Shown: in pieces, positions 26,904 to 34,707 of the stretch
How positions within the stretch are numbered: the first letter of the stretch is position 1
Layout of the letters: the number at the start of each line of letters is the position of its first letter
Source of the DNA: Spirochaetaceae bacterium
GTDB lineage: Bacteria; Spirochaetota; Spirochaetia; Treponematales; Treponemataceae
Length of the DNA: 58,490 nt
Assembly: GCA_017618015.1 (NCBI GenBank)
Contig: JAFZVC010000045.1
Location: forward strand, 1-58,490
Direction of reading: 5' to 3'
Made by a program: the position numbers and the translations under genes
Notes under the pieces: model-generated
What the model was told of the DNA's origin: nothing
The model's database searches: none
What the model saw: the letters and a program-made list of their open reading frames with translations, nothing else

Positions 26904-28709
26904 TTACTCGGTGCGCTCCTCTATAGCGAGCGGGTACGGTTTTTCCACGTAACTACCCGCTGATTCCGCAACCTTAAAGATACCAGCCACTGAAACAAGC
27001 TCGTTCGCGCTCGCAGAAAGCTCTTCCGCCATAGCGGCAAGCTCTTCGGAAGAAGACGCGTTCTGCTGAACAACAGAGTCGAGCTGCTGAATTGCATCGC
27101 TTATCTGCGACGCGCCGGTCGTCTGCTCACGGCACGCAACGGAAATCTCTTCTACAAGACCAGTCGTCTTTTCTATTTCAGGAACAACACGCTTAATCTT
27201 CGTTCCGGCGTTATCCGCGGCGGCAATCGTCTCTTTTGAAAGCTCGATAATATCCGTTGCGGCTTCTTTTGTGCGCTCTGCGAGCTTTCGCACCTCGTTC
27301 GCGACGACAGCGAAACCACGTCCGGCTTCACCGGCGCGGGCAGCCTCGATCGCCGCATTAAGAGCAAGAAGATTTGTCTGGCTTGTAATATCCTGAATAA
27401 CTTCAATCTTTGAAGTTATCATCTTGACGGCATCAACGGCAGAAGTAACAGCCTCGCTTCCTTCCCTGCCCTCATCGCACATCTCTACGGCGATGGAGCG
27501 TGTCTTATCCGCATTGTCAGCTGTCTGGCTTATATTTGAAGCAATCTGCTCCATAGTAGCTGACATCTGTTCTGTTGAAACAGCCTGTTCAGACGCGCCG
27601 GCAGAAATCTCCTGACTTGCGCTGCTTATCTGTGTGCTTCCCTTAAGAACTTCCTCCGCTATCTCCTGTACTTTGATGATAGTCGTCTGCAAAAGTTCTA
27701 TGAACTTGTTAACGCCACGCGTAACCTGCGTCAATTCGTCATTTCCGTTCTCCGGAAGCCTGTACGTCAAATCGGCATCACCGGAAGAAAGATTTGTAAC
27801 CGCTTTGTTTATAAGAGAAAGCGGTTTTGAAATCTTCCTAGAAATAAGCAGCAGCAACAGTCCAAGAAGAATAATCATGCTTATAATTGATACGATTACA
27901 AGCGGCAGGAATATTGTCTGCGAGACAAGATTAACTACAGTAAGCGGTTTTCCAAGATAAAGCGTCGTAAGGAACTTGCCGCTCTTGTCGAAAAGCGGAA
28001 AATAGCAGGAGATAGAATCCTGATCGCCAATCTTATTGATGGCGGAAACAGCCTGACCTTCTTTCTTAACCCTGTCTATCAACTCTGGATTAGCGAGCGT
28101 GGTCCCCTGCATTCCGGCAATTGTCGTAACATAGCGTGTATATTCGTTGAATATCGTTGCTTCCGCACCTGTTGCGACTTTAATCTTATTCACCATTGAT
28201 TGAACAGAAATGTTCTTTTTGACGATTACGGCACCAAGAATTTCTGTATCATCTTTTACAGGTTCACAAGCTACGGCGTAAATTGCTCCGTTTTCTTTAA
28301 CGAAGTCGGCAGCACTTATTCCTAACAGGGCTGATTGAATCAGGCTCTTTTCATAGGAAGTATCGTACTGTAAGGATGAAAGAATCTCTCCTTTACGGCC
28401 CAAGAAAGCGACTCCGTCCGCTCCTAAATCCGAAACGGCGATTTCACAAACAGCGTTTGCATCTGCAACGCTTTGCATGTTGTAATAATTGTTTTTTGTA
28501 CTGAGAGCAATCGATTGAACTTCATCAAGGTCTTCATCAATTTCAGACATAAAAGCTTCGGTCAGGTCTTTTATTTCGTCAGTAAAATACGATTTAAGTC
28601 CTGAATCAAGACGATTGTAAACAATTCCATCAATGATTATTGTATATAATACAATACCTAAAGCAATTACGATTGCTAAAAAACGTGCGACAGATCTCTG
28701 CTTCTTCAT
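26904..28709 (-). CDS. methyl-accepting chemotaxis protein
   Basis: Transmembrane chemoreceptor, 601 residues: TM1 about 12-32, a periplasmic Cache-like sensor (about 33-275, with [13 protein letters not shown]), TM2 about 278-302 ([18 protein letters not shown]), HAMP, then the signalling hairpin with the highly conserved [18 protein letters not shown] tip. No C-terminal NWETF-type tether; it ends EERTE. The ligand cannot be told. Monocistronic, with GAGGG before the ATG. The 28710-28862 stretch upstream is AT-rich and holds only its promoter region. Confidence 0.95.
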   Translation of the reverse strand: MKKQRSVARFLAIVIALGIVLYTIIIDGIVYNRLDSGLKSYFTDEIKDLTEAFMSEIDEDLDEVQSIALSTKNNYYNMQSVADANAVCEIAVSDLGADGVAFLGRKGEILSSLQYDTSYEKSLIQSALLGISAADFVKENGAIYAVACEPVKDDTEILGAVIVKKNISVQSMVNKIKVATGAEATIFNEYTRYVTTIAGMQGTTLANPELIDRVKKEGQAVSAINKIGDQDSISCYFPLFDKSGKFLTTLYLGKPLTVVNLVSQTIFLPLVIVSIISMIILLGLLLLLISRKISKPLSLINKAVTNLSSGDADLTYRLPENGNDELTQVTRGVNKFIELLQTTIIKVQEIAEEVLKGSTQISSASQEISAGASEQAVSTEQMSATMEQIASNISQTADNADKTRSIAVEMCDEGREGSEAVTSAVDAVKMITSKIEVIQDITSQTNLLALNAAIEAARAGEAGRGFAVVANEVRKLAERTKEAATDIIELSKETIAAADNAGTKIKRVVPEIEKTTGLVEEISVACREQTTGASQISDAIQQLDSVVQQNASSSEELAAMAEELSASANELVSVAGIFKVAESAGSYVEKPYPLAIEERTE

Positions 28710-28861
28710 AAACCCTCATAAAAGGAAATAGGATATAGAGCTAGGTCATCTAGTTTGAACAACAAAGTTGATTGTTATTAAATGCTCTAATTTATTATTC
28801 AATATTTTTAATTTAAATTCCATGATTATTCTATAAAAAATGGAGATATTTTAAGTAAGTA

Positions 28862-28901
28862 ACCTGCAGTGCGCAATTTTTAAATTTACACGCACTACAG
28901 G
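28862..28901. terminator. hairpin at the end of the lar operon
   Basis: CCTGCAGTGCG pairs with CGCACTACAGG (one G-T pair) around an AT loop, 11 nt after the stop of the last small membrane gene. No T tract follows on the minus strand, so termination is likely but not certain. Confidence 0.5.
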
Positions 28902-28912
28902 AAACAAAAAAG

Positions 28913-29203
28913 TTATGCTTTCTGAGCTTTATGCGCGAATTTTTCTTTTGCGGACAAAGCAGCAAAAACAACAAGCCCTGCGACAAGGATAATCACGCCA
29001 AGAATCGTGTCCTCAACACTGATGTCGAAAAATCCTTCGCCCTCAAGGACAGAAGCTATTCCATCCACGCTCCACATAAGGCTTGCTGCCCAGAACATAA
29101 GCATCGTTGTGAAAACGCTTTTGCTTTCTGAGCCTCTTTTCTTAGAAACTACGAACAAAACTGTAAAAACAACAGCCGCTACAATCGTCATTATCAAACA
29201 CAT
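28913..29203 (-). CDS. small membrane protein, last gene of the lar operon
   Basis: 96 residues with three hydrophobic helices: residues 2-20 (LIMTIVAAVVFTVLFVV), about 31-50 (FTTMLMFWAASLMWSVDGIA) and about 65-86 (DTILGVIILVAGLVVFAAL). The acidic linker VLEGEGFFDISVEDT and the motif MFWAASLMWSVDGIA look conserved-family-like, but I cannot name a family. Its ATG overlaps the stop of the preceding gene by one base (TGATG), so the two are translated together. The context suggests a membrane partner for nickel-pincer cofactor genes, for example in metal handling; that is inference. Confidence 0.75.
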   Translation of the reverse strand: MCLIMTIVAAVVFTVLFVVSKKRGSESKSVFTTMLMFWAASLMWSVDGIASVLEGEGFFDISVEDTILGVIILVAGLVVFAALSAKEKFAHKAQKA

Positions 29204-29613
29204 CAGGCAAGCCCTCCTGAAAGTCTCTTTGACATTCCATCAGAATTGCCGCGTCTTTTCTTAAGCCATGCGCCAACTCCAAGTGCGATGCCCCAGGCTG
29301 CCGTTACGAGCAAGGCCATACCTACACCGACGGTTGCCATTTCATGAAGCATAACAGGTATTTCCTCTGGAGTGTTCATCGCCGTCAAAAATGGCGGAAC
29401 GAATGTAACCTCTCCGTGATAAATGTGCTCAATTGCAAGCAGGAAGCTTCCGCCGTAAAGCATTTTTTCAAGCATCTCAATTTTTTCGCGTGCAGCTTCT
29501 TTTTTTGTTGCCTTAGCGCCATCTGCAGCATCATCTGAATTCTTCTTAAGAAGAATCTTTTTTGAAACCGTTACGACAACGGCCTCAGCCAATGGTACTG
29601 TAAAACATGCCAT
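29203..29613 (-). CDS. small membrane protein coupled to larC
   Basis: 136 residues. N-terminal helix (ACFTVPLAEAVVVTVSKKI), a charged, Lys/Glu-rich cytosolic stretch (about 24-48), a helix with conserved-looking His (FLLAIEHIYHGEV), then HEMATVGVGMALLVTAAWGIALGVG and a basic tail. The frame starts earlier, but GGAGG lies just before the ATG at 29613. It begins 21 nt after the larC stop. His and Glu residues at helix borders would suit metal contact. No named family is recognised; pairing with the 96-residue gene and the lar genes is the best clue. Confidence 0.75.
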   Translation of the reverse strand: MACFTVPLAEAVVVTVSKKILLKKNSDDAADGAKATKKEAAREKIEMLEKMLYGGSFLLAIEHIYHGEVTFVPPFLTAMNTPEEIPVMLHEMATVGVGMALLVTAAWGIALGVGAWLKKRRGNSDGMSKRLSGGLA

Positions 29614-29634
29614 ATTTTTCCTCCACAAACAGAT

Positions 29635-30954
29635 TTATACGTTTTTGCACAAATCTGTAATTTCCTTGTAAACTTCGATAAAAGGCTTTTTCGTTTCCCT
29701 TGCGATTTTCGCGATGCTCTCATACTCAGGTGAAACTCTGGAAATACCGTTCCCTCTTACCTCTTTTGCCGCAACCTCACCATACGGAGTATTTATAGAG
29801 ACACTCTTTCTGTCAAGAACGGTTCTTTTCATTATACACCGTCTTATCCCGATTGTGGTGGTATGCGTGAAAATTATTTTTTCAAGTGATTCACGATCAC
29901 TTTCTTTGCAGATTACGTTCAGGATGTACGCTGGACGATTTTTTTTCATAAAGCACGGAACATAGTGAACATCGAGCGCGCCATTTTTCTGAAGTTCTTC
30001 CATGACGAAACCGAAAACTTCGCCGGTGCAGTCATCGACGTTCGTTTCAAGCTTACATATCGTGTCCGAAACGTTTGAAGTATCTTCTATAATGAACGCG
30101 CGGACGATGCTTGGCCGCTCATAGGAGCGCTTTCCGGCTCCCATTCCGATAGCTTTTACCGTCCAGCATTCAGGAAGCTTTGTGTCCGTAACGACAGCAG
30201 CGACGAACGCAGCCCCTGTCGGCGTGATAAACTCGCCATGAGCATTCATTATACGAAGCGGCAAGTTGTAGCTTTTAGCAATGTTCGCGACGGCTGGAAC
30301 TGGAATCGGCAATATTCCGTGCTGACACCTAACTGTACCCATACCCTCATTCAAGAACGGAACGAACACGCGGCTTATGTTAAGGCTGTCGAAGCATACG
30401 GAAAGCGCGATTACATCAACGATTGAATCAAGCGCGCCGACCTCGTGGAAATGGACTTTATCGACTGGCAGATTGTGCGCCTTGCTTTCTGCGTCCGCGA
30501 TTATCGTGAATATTTTGTGGGCGAGCTTTCTCGCGCCATCCGACATCTCAGTTTTGTCAATTATCTCCAAAACGTCAGAAAGGTTGCGGTGTTCATGGTG
30601 GTGATGATGCTCATGCTCGTGAGCGTGCTCATGTTCATGATTATGTTCGTGCTCATGGTGTTCATGCTCATGCTCGTGATGATGATGCTCCTCGCACTGA
30701 ACGCCATTTTCATGTCCGAACAGATAATTCATATCGTGATCGTGATTCTCATGCTCCTCATCCAAAATCACGTTAAAATCGGCGCAATCGATACCATTCT
30801 TGCTGACGCGAGTAATCTCAGTGCGGAACCCCTTAACAGGGATAGAATCAAGTGCTTTCTGAAGGGCGGTCTTATCCGCGCCAGCGTCAATCAGAGCCGC
30901 AACCGCCATATCACCGGAAATACCGGAATTACATTCAAGATACAAATCGTTCAT
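29635..30954 (-). CDS. larC: nickel-pincer cofactor nickel insertase LarC
   Basis: CTP-dependent enzyme that inserts Ni into the P2TMN pincer ligand. 439 residues in a single frame; in Lactobacillus the gene is split and joined by frameshifting. The N-terminal LarC1 part starts YLECNSGISGDMAVAALIDAG and the LarC2 part has ETNVDDCTGEVFGFVMEELQ. Between them lies a run of about 55 residues rich in His and Glu (about 70-125, coded by plus-strand 30590-30715), probably for nickel storage or delivery. The ATG overlaps the larB stop by 4 bp. Two small membrane genes follow. Confidence 0.94.
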   Translation of the reverse strand: MNDLYLECNSGISGDMAVAALIDAGADKTALQKALDSIPVKGFRTEITRVSKNGIDCADFNVILDEEHENHDHDMNYLFGHENGVQCEEHHHHEHEHEHHEHEHNHEHEHAHEHEHHHHHEHRNLSDVLEIIDKTEMSDGARKLAHKIFTIIADAESKAHNLPVDKVHFHEVGALDSIVDVIALSVCFDSLNISRVFVPFLNEGMGTVRCQHGILPIPVPAVANIAKSYNLPLRIMNAHGEFITPTGAAFVAAVVTDTKLPECWTVKAIGMGAGKRSYERPSIVRAFIIEDTSNVSDTICKLETNVDDCTGEVFGFVMEELQKNGALDVHYVPCFMKKNRPAYILNVICKESDRESLEKIIFTHTTTIGIRRCIMKRTVLDRKSVSINTPYGEVAAKEVRGNGISRVSPEYESIAKIARETKKPFIEVYKEITDLCKNV

Positions 30955-31640
30955 TTTTCATTCTCCATTTTGCCGTTAACTGCAAGGCGGTTTATTTGCG
31001 TCGCTATGTAGCCGGCTCCGTAGCCATTATCTATGTTCACGACACTTATTCCGTTCGCGCAAGAGTTTATCATCGTCAAAAGCGCGGAAAGCCCGCCCAA
31101 GCTCGCTCCGTACCCTACAGATGTCGGAACCGCTATAACCGGAACTTTCACAAGCCCCCCGATGACGCTCGCAAGCGCACCTTCCATTCCAGCAATCGCG
31201 ATGACACAGTTCGCTTCGTTAAGTGTGTCTACTTTTGAAAGCAAGCGATGTATTCCGCTCACGCCAACATCGTAAATACGGACTGCGCGGCTCCCAAAAA
31301 ACTCGGCTGTCTGTGCCGCTTCCTCCGCGACCGAAATATCCGCGGTTCCTGCCGTACAAACGGCTATGTTCCCCACGAGCGTCTTTTCATTTTTTTGCAC
31401 GGTTATGATTTTGGAAACCTCGTCGTACTTTGCATTTGGCAGAATCCCCTTTATAAGAGCTGCCTGATGTTCCGTCGCGCGCGTTCCCATCACCTCGCCG
31501 TTCGCTTCGTAAAGCTTTTTGAAAATATCTATAAGAAACTCGTCTTTTTTCCCCTGGCAGAAAACCGTCTCTGGAAATCCGGTTCGCTTTGACCGTTCCG
31601 TGTCGAGTTTCGCAAAGTTCAAATCCTCATATCCGCTCAT
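30951..31640 (-). CDS. larB: NaAD carboxylase/hydrolase LarB (pincer cofactor biosynthesis)
   Basis: 229 residues of the PurE-like LarB family: GTADISVAEEAAQTAEFFG, DVGVSGIHRLL and the C-terminal VPTSVGYGASLGGLSALLTMINSCANG blocks. LarB carboxylates nicotinic acid adenine dinucleotide at C5 and releases AMP to give the bis-carboxylate pincer precursor. It lies 2 bp after larE and overlaps larC by 4 bp, so the three are one transcript. The substrate NaAD comes from the PncB branch, and pncB is the divergent neighbour. Confidence 0.94.
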   Translation of the reverse strand: MSGYEDLNFAKLDTERSKRTGFPETVFCQGKKDEFLIDIFKKLYEANGEVMGTRATEHQAALIKGILPNAKYDEVSKIITVQKNEKTLVGNIAVCTAGTADISVAEEAAQTAEFFGSRAVRIYDVGVSGIHRLLSKVDTLNEANCVIAIAGMEGALASVIGGLVKVPVIAVPTSVGYGASLGGLSALLTMINSCANGISVVNIDNGYGAGYIATQINRLAVNGKMENEK

Positions 31641-31642
31641 TG

Positions 31643-32467
31643 TTACCTCGTTTTAATCACTTCGTTCATAGCACCCGTGCGGTAGCCCTGCAAATCCATC
31701 GTGACATACGCAAAACCAAGCTCTCGAAGATGCTTCGTAACTTCTTCGCGCTTAGAAAGCAAAGCCTCTAACTCCGCAGGAAGAACCTCGATTCTCGCAA
31801 GGTTCTCGCCATGAATACGCACACGGAACTGCTTGAATCCCATATCGAGCAAAAACTGCTCTGCTTTCTCAACCATAGAAAGCTTTTTCTCGTTTATTTC
31901 CTCGCCGTATACAAAACGCGACGCAAGGCACGCGAAACTCGGCTTGTCCCATGTTGGAAGATTCATTTCCTTTGAAAGCGCACGGATCTCTTCTTTAGAA
32001 AGACCGCACTCGCGCAAAGGGCTTTTTATGCCAAGCTCAGCGACGGCTTTCATGCCAGGGCGATAGTCTCCCATATCATCGACATTGCTTCCCTCGCACA
32101 CATACTCGATTCCGTTCTCTTTCGCAAGCGAAATTATCTTCTTGAAAAGCGCGCTTTTGCACAAATAACAGCGGTTCGTAGGATTTTTTCGGAATTCAGG
32201 GATATCAAGCTCATTAGAAACTACGGTAATCTGTTTAATACCATTCGCGGCGCAAAAAGAGGCGGCTTCGTCGAACTCGCGCTTAGGAAACGAACATGAT
32301 GTAGCAGTCACGGCTACGGCGTTGTCGCCCAAAACATCGTGAGCGACTTTCAGCAGGAAAGTTGAGTCAACTCCGCTGGAAAAAGCGACAGCGACGCGCC
32401 CCAAAGAGCAGATATACTCTTTAAGGTTGTGCAGTTTCTGCTGGATTTGGGTTTCGTTTTCATTCAT
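31643..32467 (-). CDS. larE: ATP-dependent sacrificial sulfur transferase LarE
   Basis: Adds sulfur to the pincer precursor after adenylating it. The PP-loop motif AFSSGVDSTFLLK is near residues 27-39; a CYLC pair and ACLASRFVYGEEI follow. The Cys in ACLASR corresponds, from family knowledge, to the sulfur-donating Cys of the sacrificial type. The frame begins at ATG 32491, but that ATG is part of the TATAAT box; the ATG at 32467 has CGGAAA upstream and gives 274 residues, so I prefer it. First gene of larE-larB-larC and the two membrane genes. No larA-like racemase is in the window. Confidence 0.92.
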   Translation of the reverse strand: MNENETQIQQKLHNLKEYICSLGRVAVAFSSGVDSTFLLKVAHDVLGDNAVAVTATSCSFPKREFDEAASFCAANGIKQITVVSNELDIPEFRKNPTNRCYLCKSALFKKIISLAKENGIEYVCEGSNVDDMGDYRPGMKAVAELGIKSPLRECGLSKEEIRALSKEMNLPTWDKPSFACLASRFVYGEEINEKKLSMVEKAEQFLLDMGFKQFRVRIHGENLARIEVLPAELEALLSKREEVTKHLRELGFAYVTMDLQGYRTGAMNEVIKTR

Positions 32468-32489
32468 CTTAGCGTTTCCGAACACGTTC

Positions 32490-32518
32490 ATTATATGGGG
32501 ATAGAAGTGATTTGTACA
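32490..32518 (-). promoter_or_regulatory. promoter of the lar operon
   Basis: Minus-strand TGTACA (32513-32518), 17-nt spacer, TATAAT (32490-32495). The predicted leader to the larE ATG at 32467 is about 16 nt. The gap shared with pncB is only about 130 bp. Confidence 0.55.
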
Positions 32519-32564
32519 CAGAAATCTGAGTGATTACCTGGGCAACGTGCTCGGTCGTGCTTGC

Positions 32565-32593
32565 TTTACTTTTTTTTATTGAAGGACTATAGT
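32565..32593 (+). promoter_or_regulatory. promoter abutting pncB (leaderless candidate)
   Basis: TTTACT (32565-32570), 17-nt spacer, TATAGT (32588-32593), then 6 nt to the pncB ATG. There is no Shine-Dalgarno at a usable distance. Confidence 0.5.
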
Positions 32594-32599
32594 TTTCGT

Positions 32600-34045
32600 A
32601 TGGAAAAGGACACAAGCGCACTTTTTACTGATTTTTACGAATTGACGATGGCACAGGGGTATTGGAAAAACAACATGGATGCTCCTGCCGTATTCGATAT
32701 GTTTTTCAGACGGAACCCGTTCAACGGAGGCTTCTCCGTATTCGCCGGACTGGAAACGCTGATTCAGGCAGTCACAAACTTCCGTTTCAGCAGCGAGGAC
32801 ATCGAGTATCTTCGGAGCCTCAAATGCTTTGAGCCGGAGTTCCTCGACTACCTTAAGGATTTCCACTTCACTGGCACTATGTACACTATGGACGAAGGCT
32901 CCGTCATATTCCCCAACGAGCCGATTGTCCGCGTCCATGCGAACCTTATAGAAGCTCAGATTCTTGAAGGTCTTGTCCTCAACACAATAAACTTCCAGAG
33001 CCTTATCGCGACAAAGACGGCGCGTGTCGTCCTCGCAGCGAAAAAAGGCGGCGTAATGGAGTTCGGTCTTAGGCGAGCACAGGGCTACGACGGCGCAATG
33101 AGCGCAACCCGTGCTTCATACATCGGTGGAGCAGTCGGAACAGCGAACACGCTCGCCGGAAAGCAGTTCGGCATCCCAGTAATGGGAACAATGGCACACT
33201 CATGGATTATGTCATTCCCGACCGAACTTGACGCATTTGAAGCTTACGCAAAGATTTACCCGGACAGGGCGATTTTCCTTATCGACACATACGACACGCT
33301 CAACTCCGGCATAATAAACGCCATAAAAGCAGGCTCAAAGCTTGTTGAGAAAGGCTACAACTTCGGTGTACGCCTCGATTCCGGCGACATTCAGTATCTT
33401 TCGCAGGAAGTCCGCAAACGTCTTGATGCGGCAGGCTTCCCACAGGCAACGATTTCTGTGTCAAACGAGCTTACAGAAGAGATTATCGAAACGCTCGTCG
33501 CAAACGGTGCGCCGATAAACAGCTGGGGTGTCGGAACACACATGGTAACTGGTGGAAACGAAGCGTCGTTTACAGGCGTATACAAACTTGCGGCTCGCAA
33601 CAACAAAGAAGGCGGCAAGATGATTCCTACGATGAAGTTCTCCGACAACCCGGAAAAGACGACGAACCCTGGCATCAAGAATGTTTACAGGCTGTTCGAT
33701 GAGGACGGCATGGCAAAGGCAGATATCCTCGCGCTTGAGGATGAAGTTATCTCGACGAAGAAAGAGACTCGCTTCTACCATCCGTCTATTGACTACAGGC
33801 AGTTCTCGTTCAAACCGGCAAAGATCGAGCCGCTTCTTAAGAAAGTCATTGAGAACGGAGAGCGCACATCACCGGAGCCAGATCCGGCAGTGTGCTTGCG
33901 CAAAGCGCGTGAGAACCTTCAGCGGCAGCTTTCGTACTTGGACTCATCGTACAAGCGAATCCTGAACCCGCATATCTACAAGGTTTCTATCACGGACGAG
34001 CTCAAGGAACTGAAGCTTAAGTTCATTTCTGAAAGGATTAAGTGA
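32600..34045 (+). CDS. pncB: nicotinate phosphoribosyltransferase
   Basis: Makes nicotinate mononucleotide from nicotinate and PRPP, feeding NAD and NaAD synthesis; 481 residues. Family blocks: LFTDFYELTMAQGYW at the N-terminus, FGLRRAQGYDGAMSATRASYIGG (His/Arg region), GTMAHSW, VRLDSGD (about residue 258) and TGGNEASFTGVYKL. The frame starts with a TTG at 32561, but the ATG at 32600 matches the family N-terminus. Divergent from larE: NaAD made through this branch is the LarB substrate, so the neighbours share a metabolite. A GC-rich repeat follows the stop. Confidence 0.95.
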   Translation: MEKDTSALFTDFYELTMAQGYWKNNMDAPAVFDMFFRRNPFNGGFSVFAGLETLIQAVTNFRFSSEDIEYLRSLKCFEPEFLDYLKDFHFTGTMYTMDEGSVIFPNEPIVRVHANLIEAQILEGLVLNTINFQSLIATKTARVVLAAKKGGVMEFGLRRAQGYDGAMSATRASYIGGAVGTANTLAGKQFGIPVMGTMAHSWIMSFPTELDAFEAYAKIYPDRAIFLIDTYDTLNSGIINAIKAGSKLVEKGYNFGVRLDSGDIQYLSQEVRKRLDAAGFPQATISVSNELTEEIIETLVANGAPINSWGVGTHMVTGGNEASFTGVYKLAARNNKEGGKMIPTMKFSDNPEKTTNPGIKNVYRLFDEDGMAKADILALEDEVISTKKETRFYHPSIDYRQFSFKPAKIEPLLKKVIENGERTSPEPDPAVCLRKARENLQRQLSYLDSSYKRILNPHIYKVSITDELKELKLKFISERIK

Positions 34046-34057
34046 AGCGACCCTGCG

Positions 34058-34145
34058 CATTGTAGGGGGCAGTCGCCCCCTCGCTCCCAAGTCCTCGCGC
34101 GTCGGCCAACTGTCCGGCGCGCTCCGGTCTTGTCCGCTACCCCCT
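34058..34145. repeat. GC-rich structured repeat after pncB
   Basis: Starts 12 nt after the pncB stop. Arms GGGGGC..GCCCCC open the element, and 34076-34145 is nearly the same as 15195-15250 apart from an inserted GTCGGCCAACTGTCCGG that itself forms a small stem. Not coding. Confidence 0.65.
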
Positions 34146-34150
34146 TTAAC

Positions 34151-34176
34151 GGGGCACCTGCTTAAGTGGTTGCCCC
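34151..34176. repeat. near-palindromic repeat, left copy flanking the AT-rich island
   Basis: 26 bp with GGGGCA and TGCCCC arms around CTTAAG. It shares 23 of 26 bases and the following CCCGGC(C)TA with 40457-40482 in the same orientation. The DNA between the copies is much more AT-rich than the DNA outside, which suggests the pair marks the borders of an inserted segment. Confidence 0.6.
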
Positions 34177-34219
34177 GTAACGCCCCGGCTAATTTATTAA
34201 ATGCAGTCGGCTATGCGTT

Positions 34220-34579
34220 TTATGATTTTTCGTTATATTTATGCGCATTAAGCTCAGAAATCATTTTTGCTATGGCTGATTTTTCGTGTTCTGGAAGCCT
34301 CTCAAACTCATTGAACAATTTTACGTATTTGTGAGGAATAGGATTTTTTTCTGTTAAATGTTTTCCTTTTGAAATGTAATCCATTCCGGTGACAAGGTAT
34401 TCAACAGAAACATTTAAGGCACGAGCAATCTTTACAGCATTCTCGGCAATGGGCGCTGTATGTTTTTCTGCTAGGTAATGGTCGATAGTCCCTTTCGGTA
34501 CACCACTTTTGTCTGACAGTTCTTTTACAAGCATCCCCTGATATTTTAGTTCATCCTTTAGGTTTTCTTTAAATCCCAT
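34220..34579 (-). CDS. XRE-family HTH regulator
   Basis: 119 residues with a Cro/CI-type helix-turn-helix at about 16-62 (VKELSDKSGVPKGTIDHYL is the DNA-reading part) and a short C-terminal helical tail (LPEHEKSAIAKMISEL). Divergent from an FGE-like secreted protein gene, with repeated TTGATTATTT sites between them, so it probably controls that promoter and its own. AT-rich, unlike the housekeeping genes nearby, consistent with transfer. No Shine-Dalgarno is visible before its ATG. Confidence 0.88.
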   Translation of the reverse strand: MGFKENLKDELKYQGMLVKELSDKSGVPKGTIDHYLAEKHTAPIAENAVKIARALNVSVEYLVTGMDYISKGKHLTEKNPIPHKYVKLFNEFERLPEHEKSAIAKMISELNAHKYNEKS

Positions 34580-34599
34580 ATAGTGATAATTATGCAGTT

Positions 34600-34675
34600 T
34601 TGATTATTTGTGCATAAAAATAGACAAACAAGCATAATTGCTTTATTATAGTAATCATACTTGATTATTTTGCAC
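34600..34675. promoter_or_regulatory. operator/promoter region: repeated TTGATTATTT sites and the FGE-gene promoter
   Basis: Direct repeats TTGATTATTTGTGCA (34600-34614) and TTGATTATTTTGCAC (34661-34675) flank a plus-strand promoter TAGACA (34621-34626), 17 nt, TATTAT (34644-34649). A repressor bound at both sites, most simply the XRE protein next door, would bracket the promoter. Confidence 0.55.
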
Positions 34676-34707
34676 TAAACTATACCACTTTGATTACGAG
34701 GTTACCT

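Noticed and set aside
30445..31011. 188-codon Met/Val-rich plus-strand frame opposite larC
   Set aside because: Antisense image of the His-codon repeats of larC; membrane look is an artefact of CAT read as ATG.
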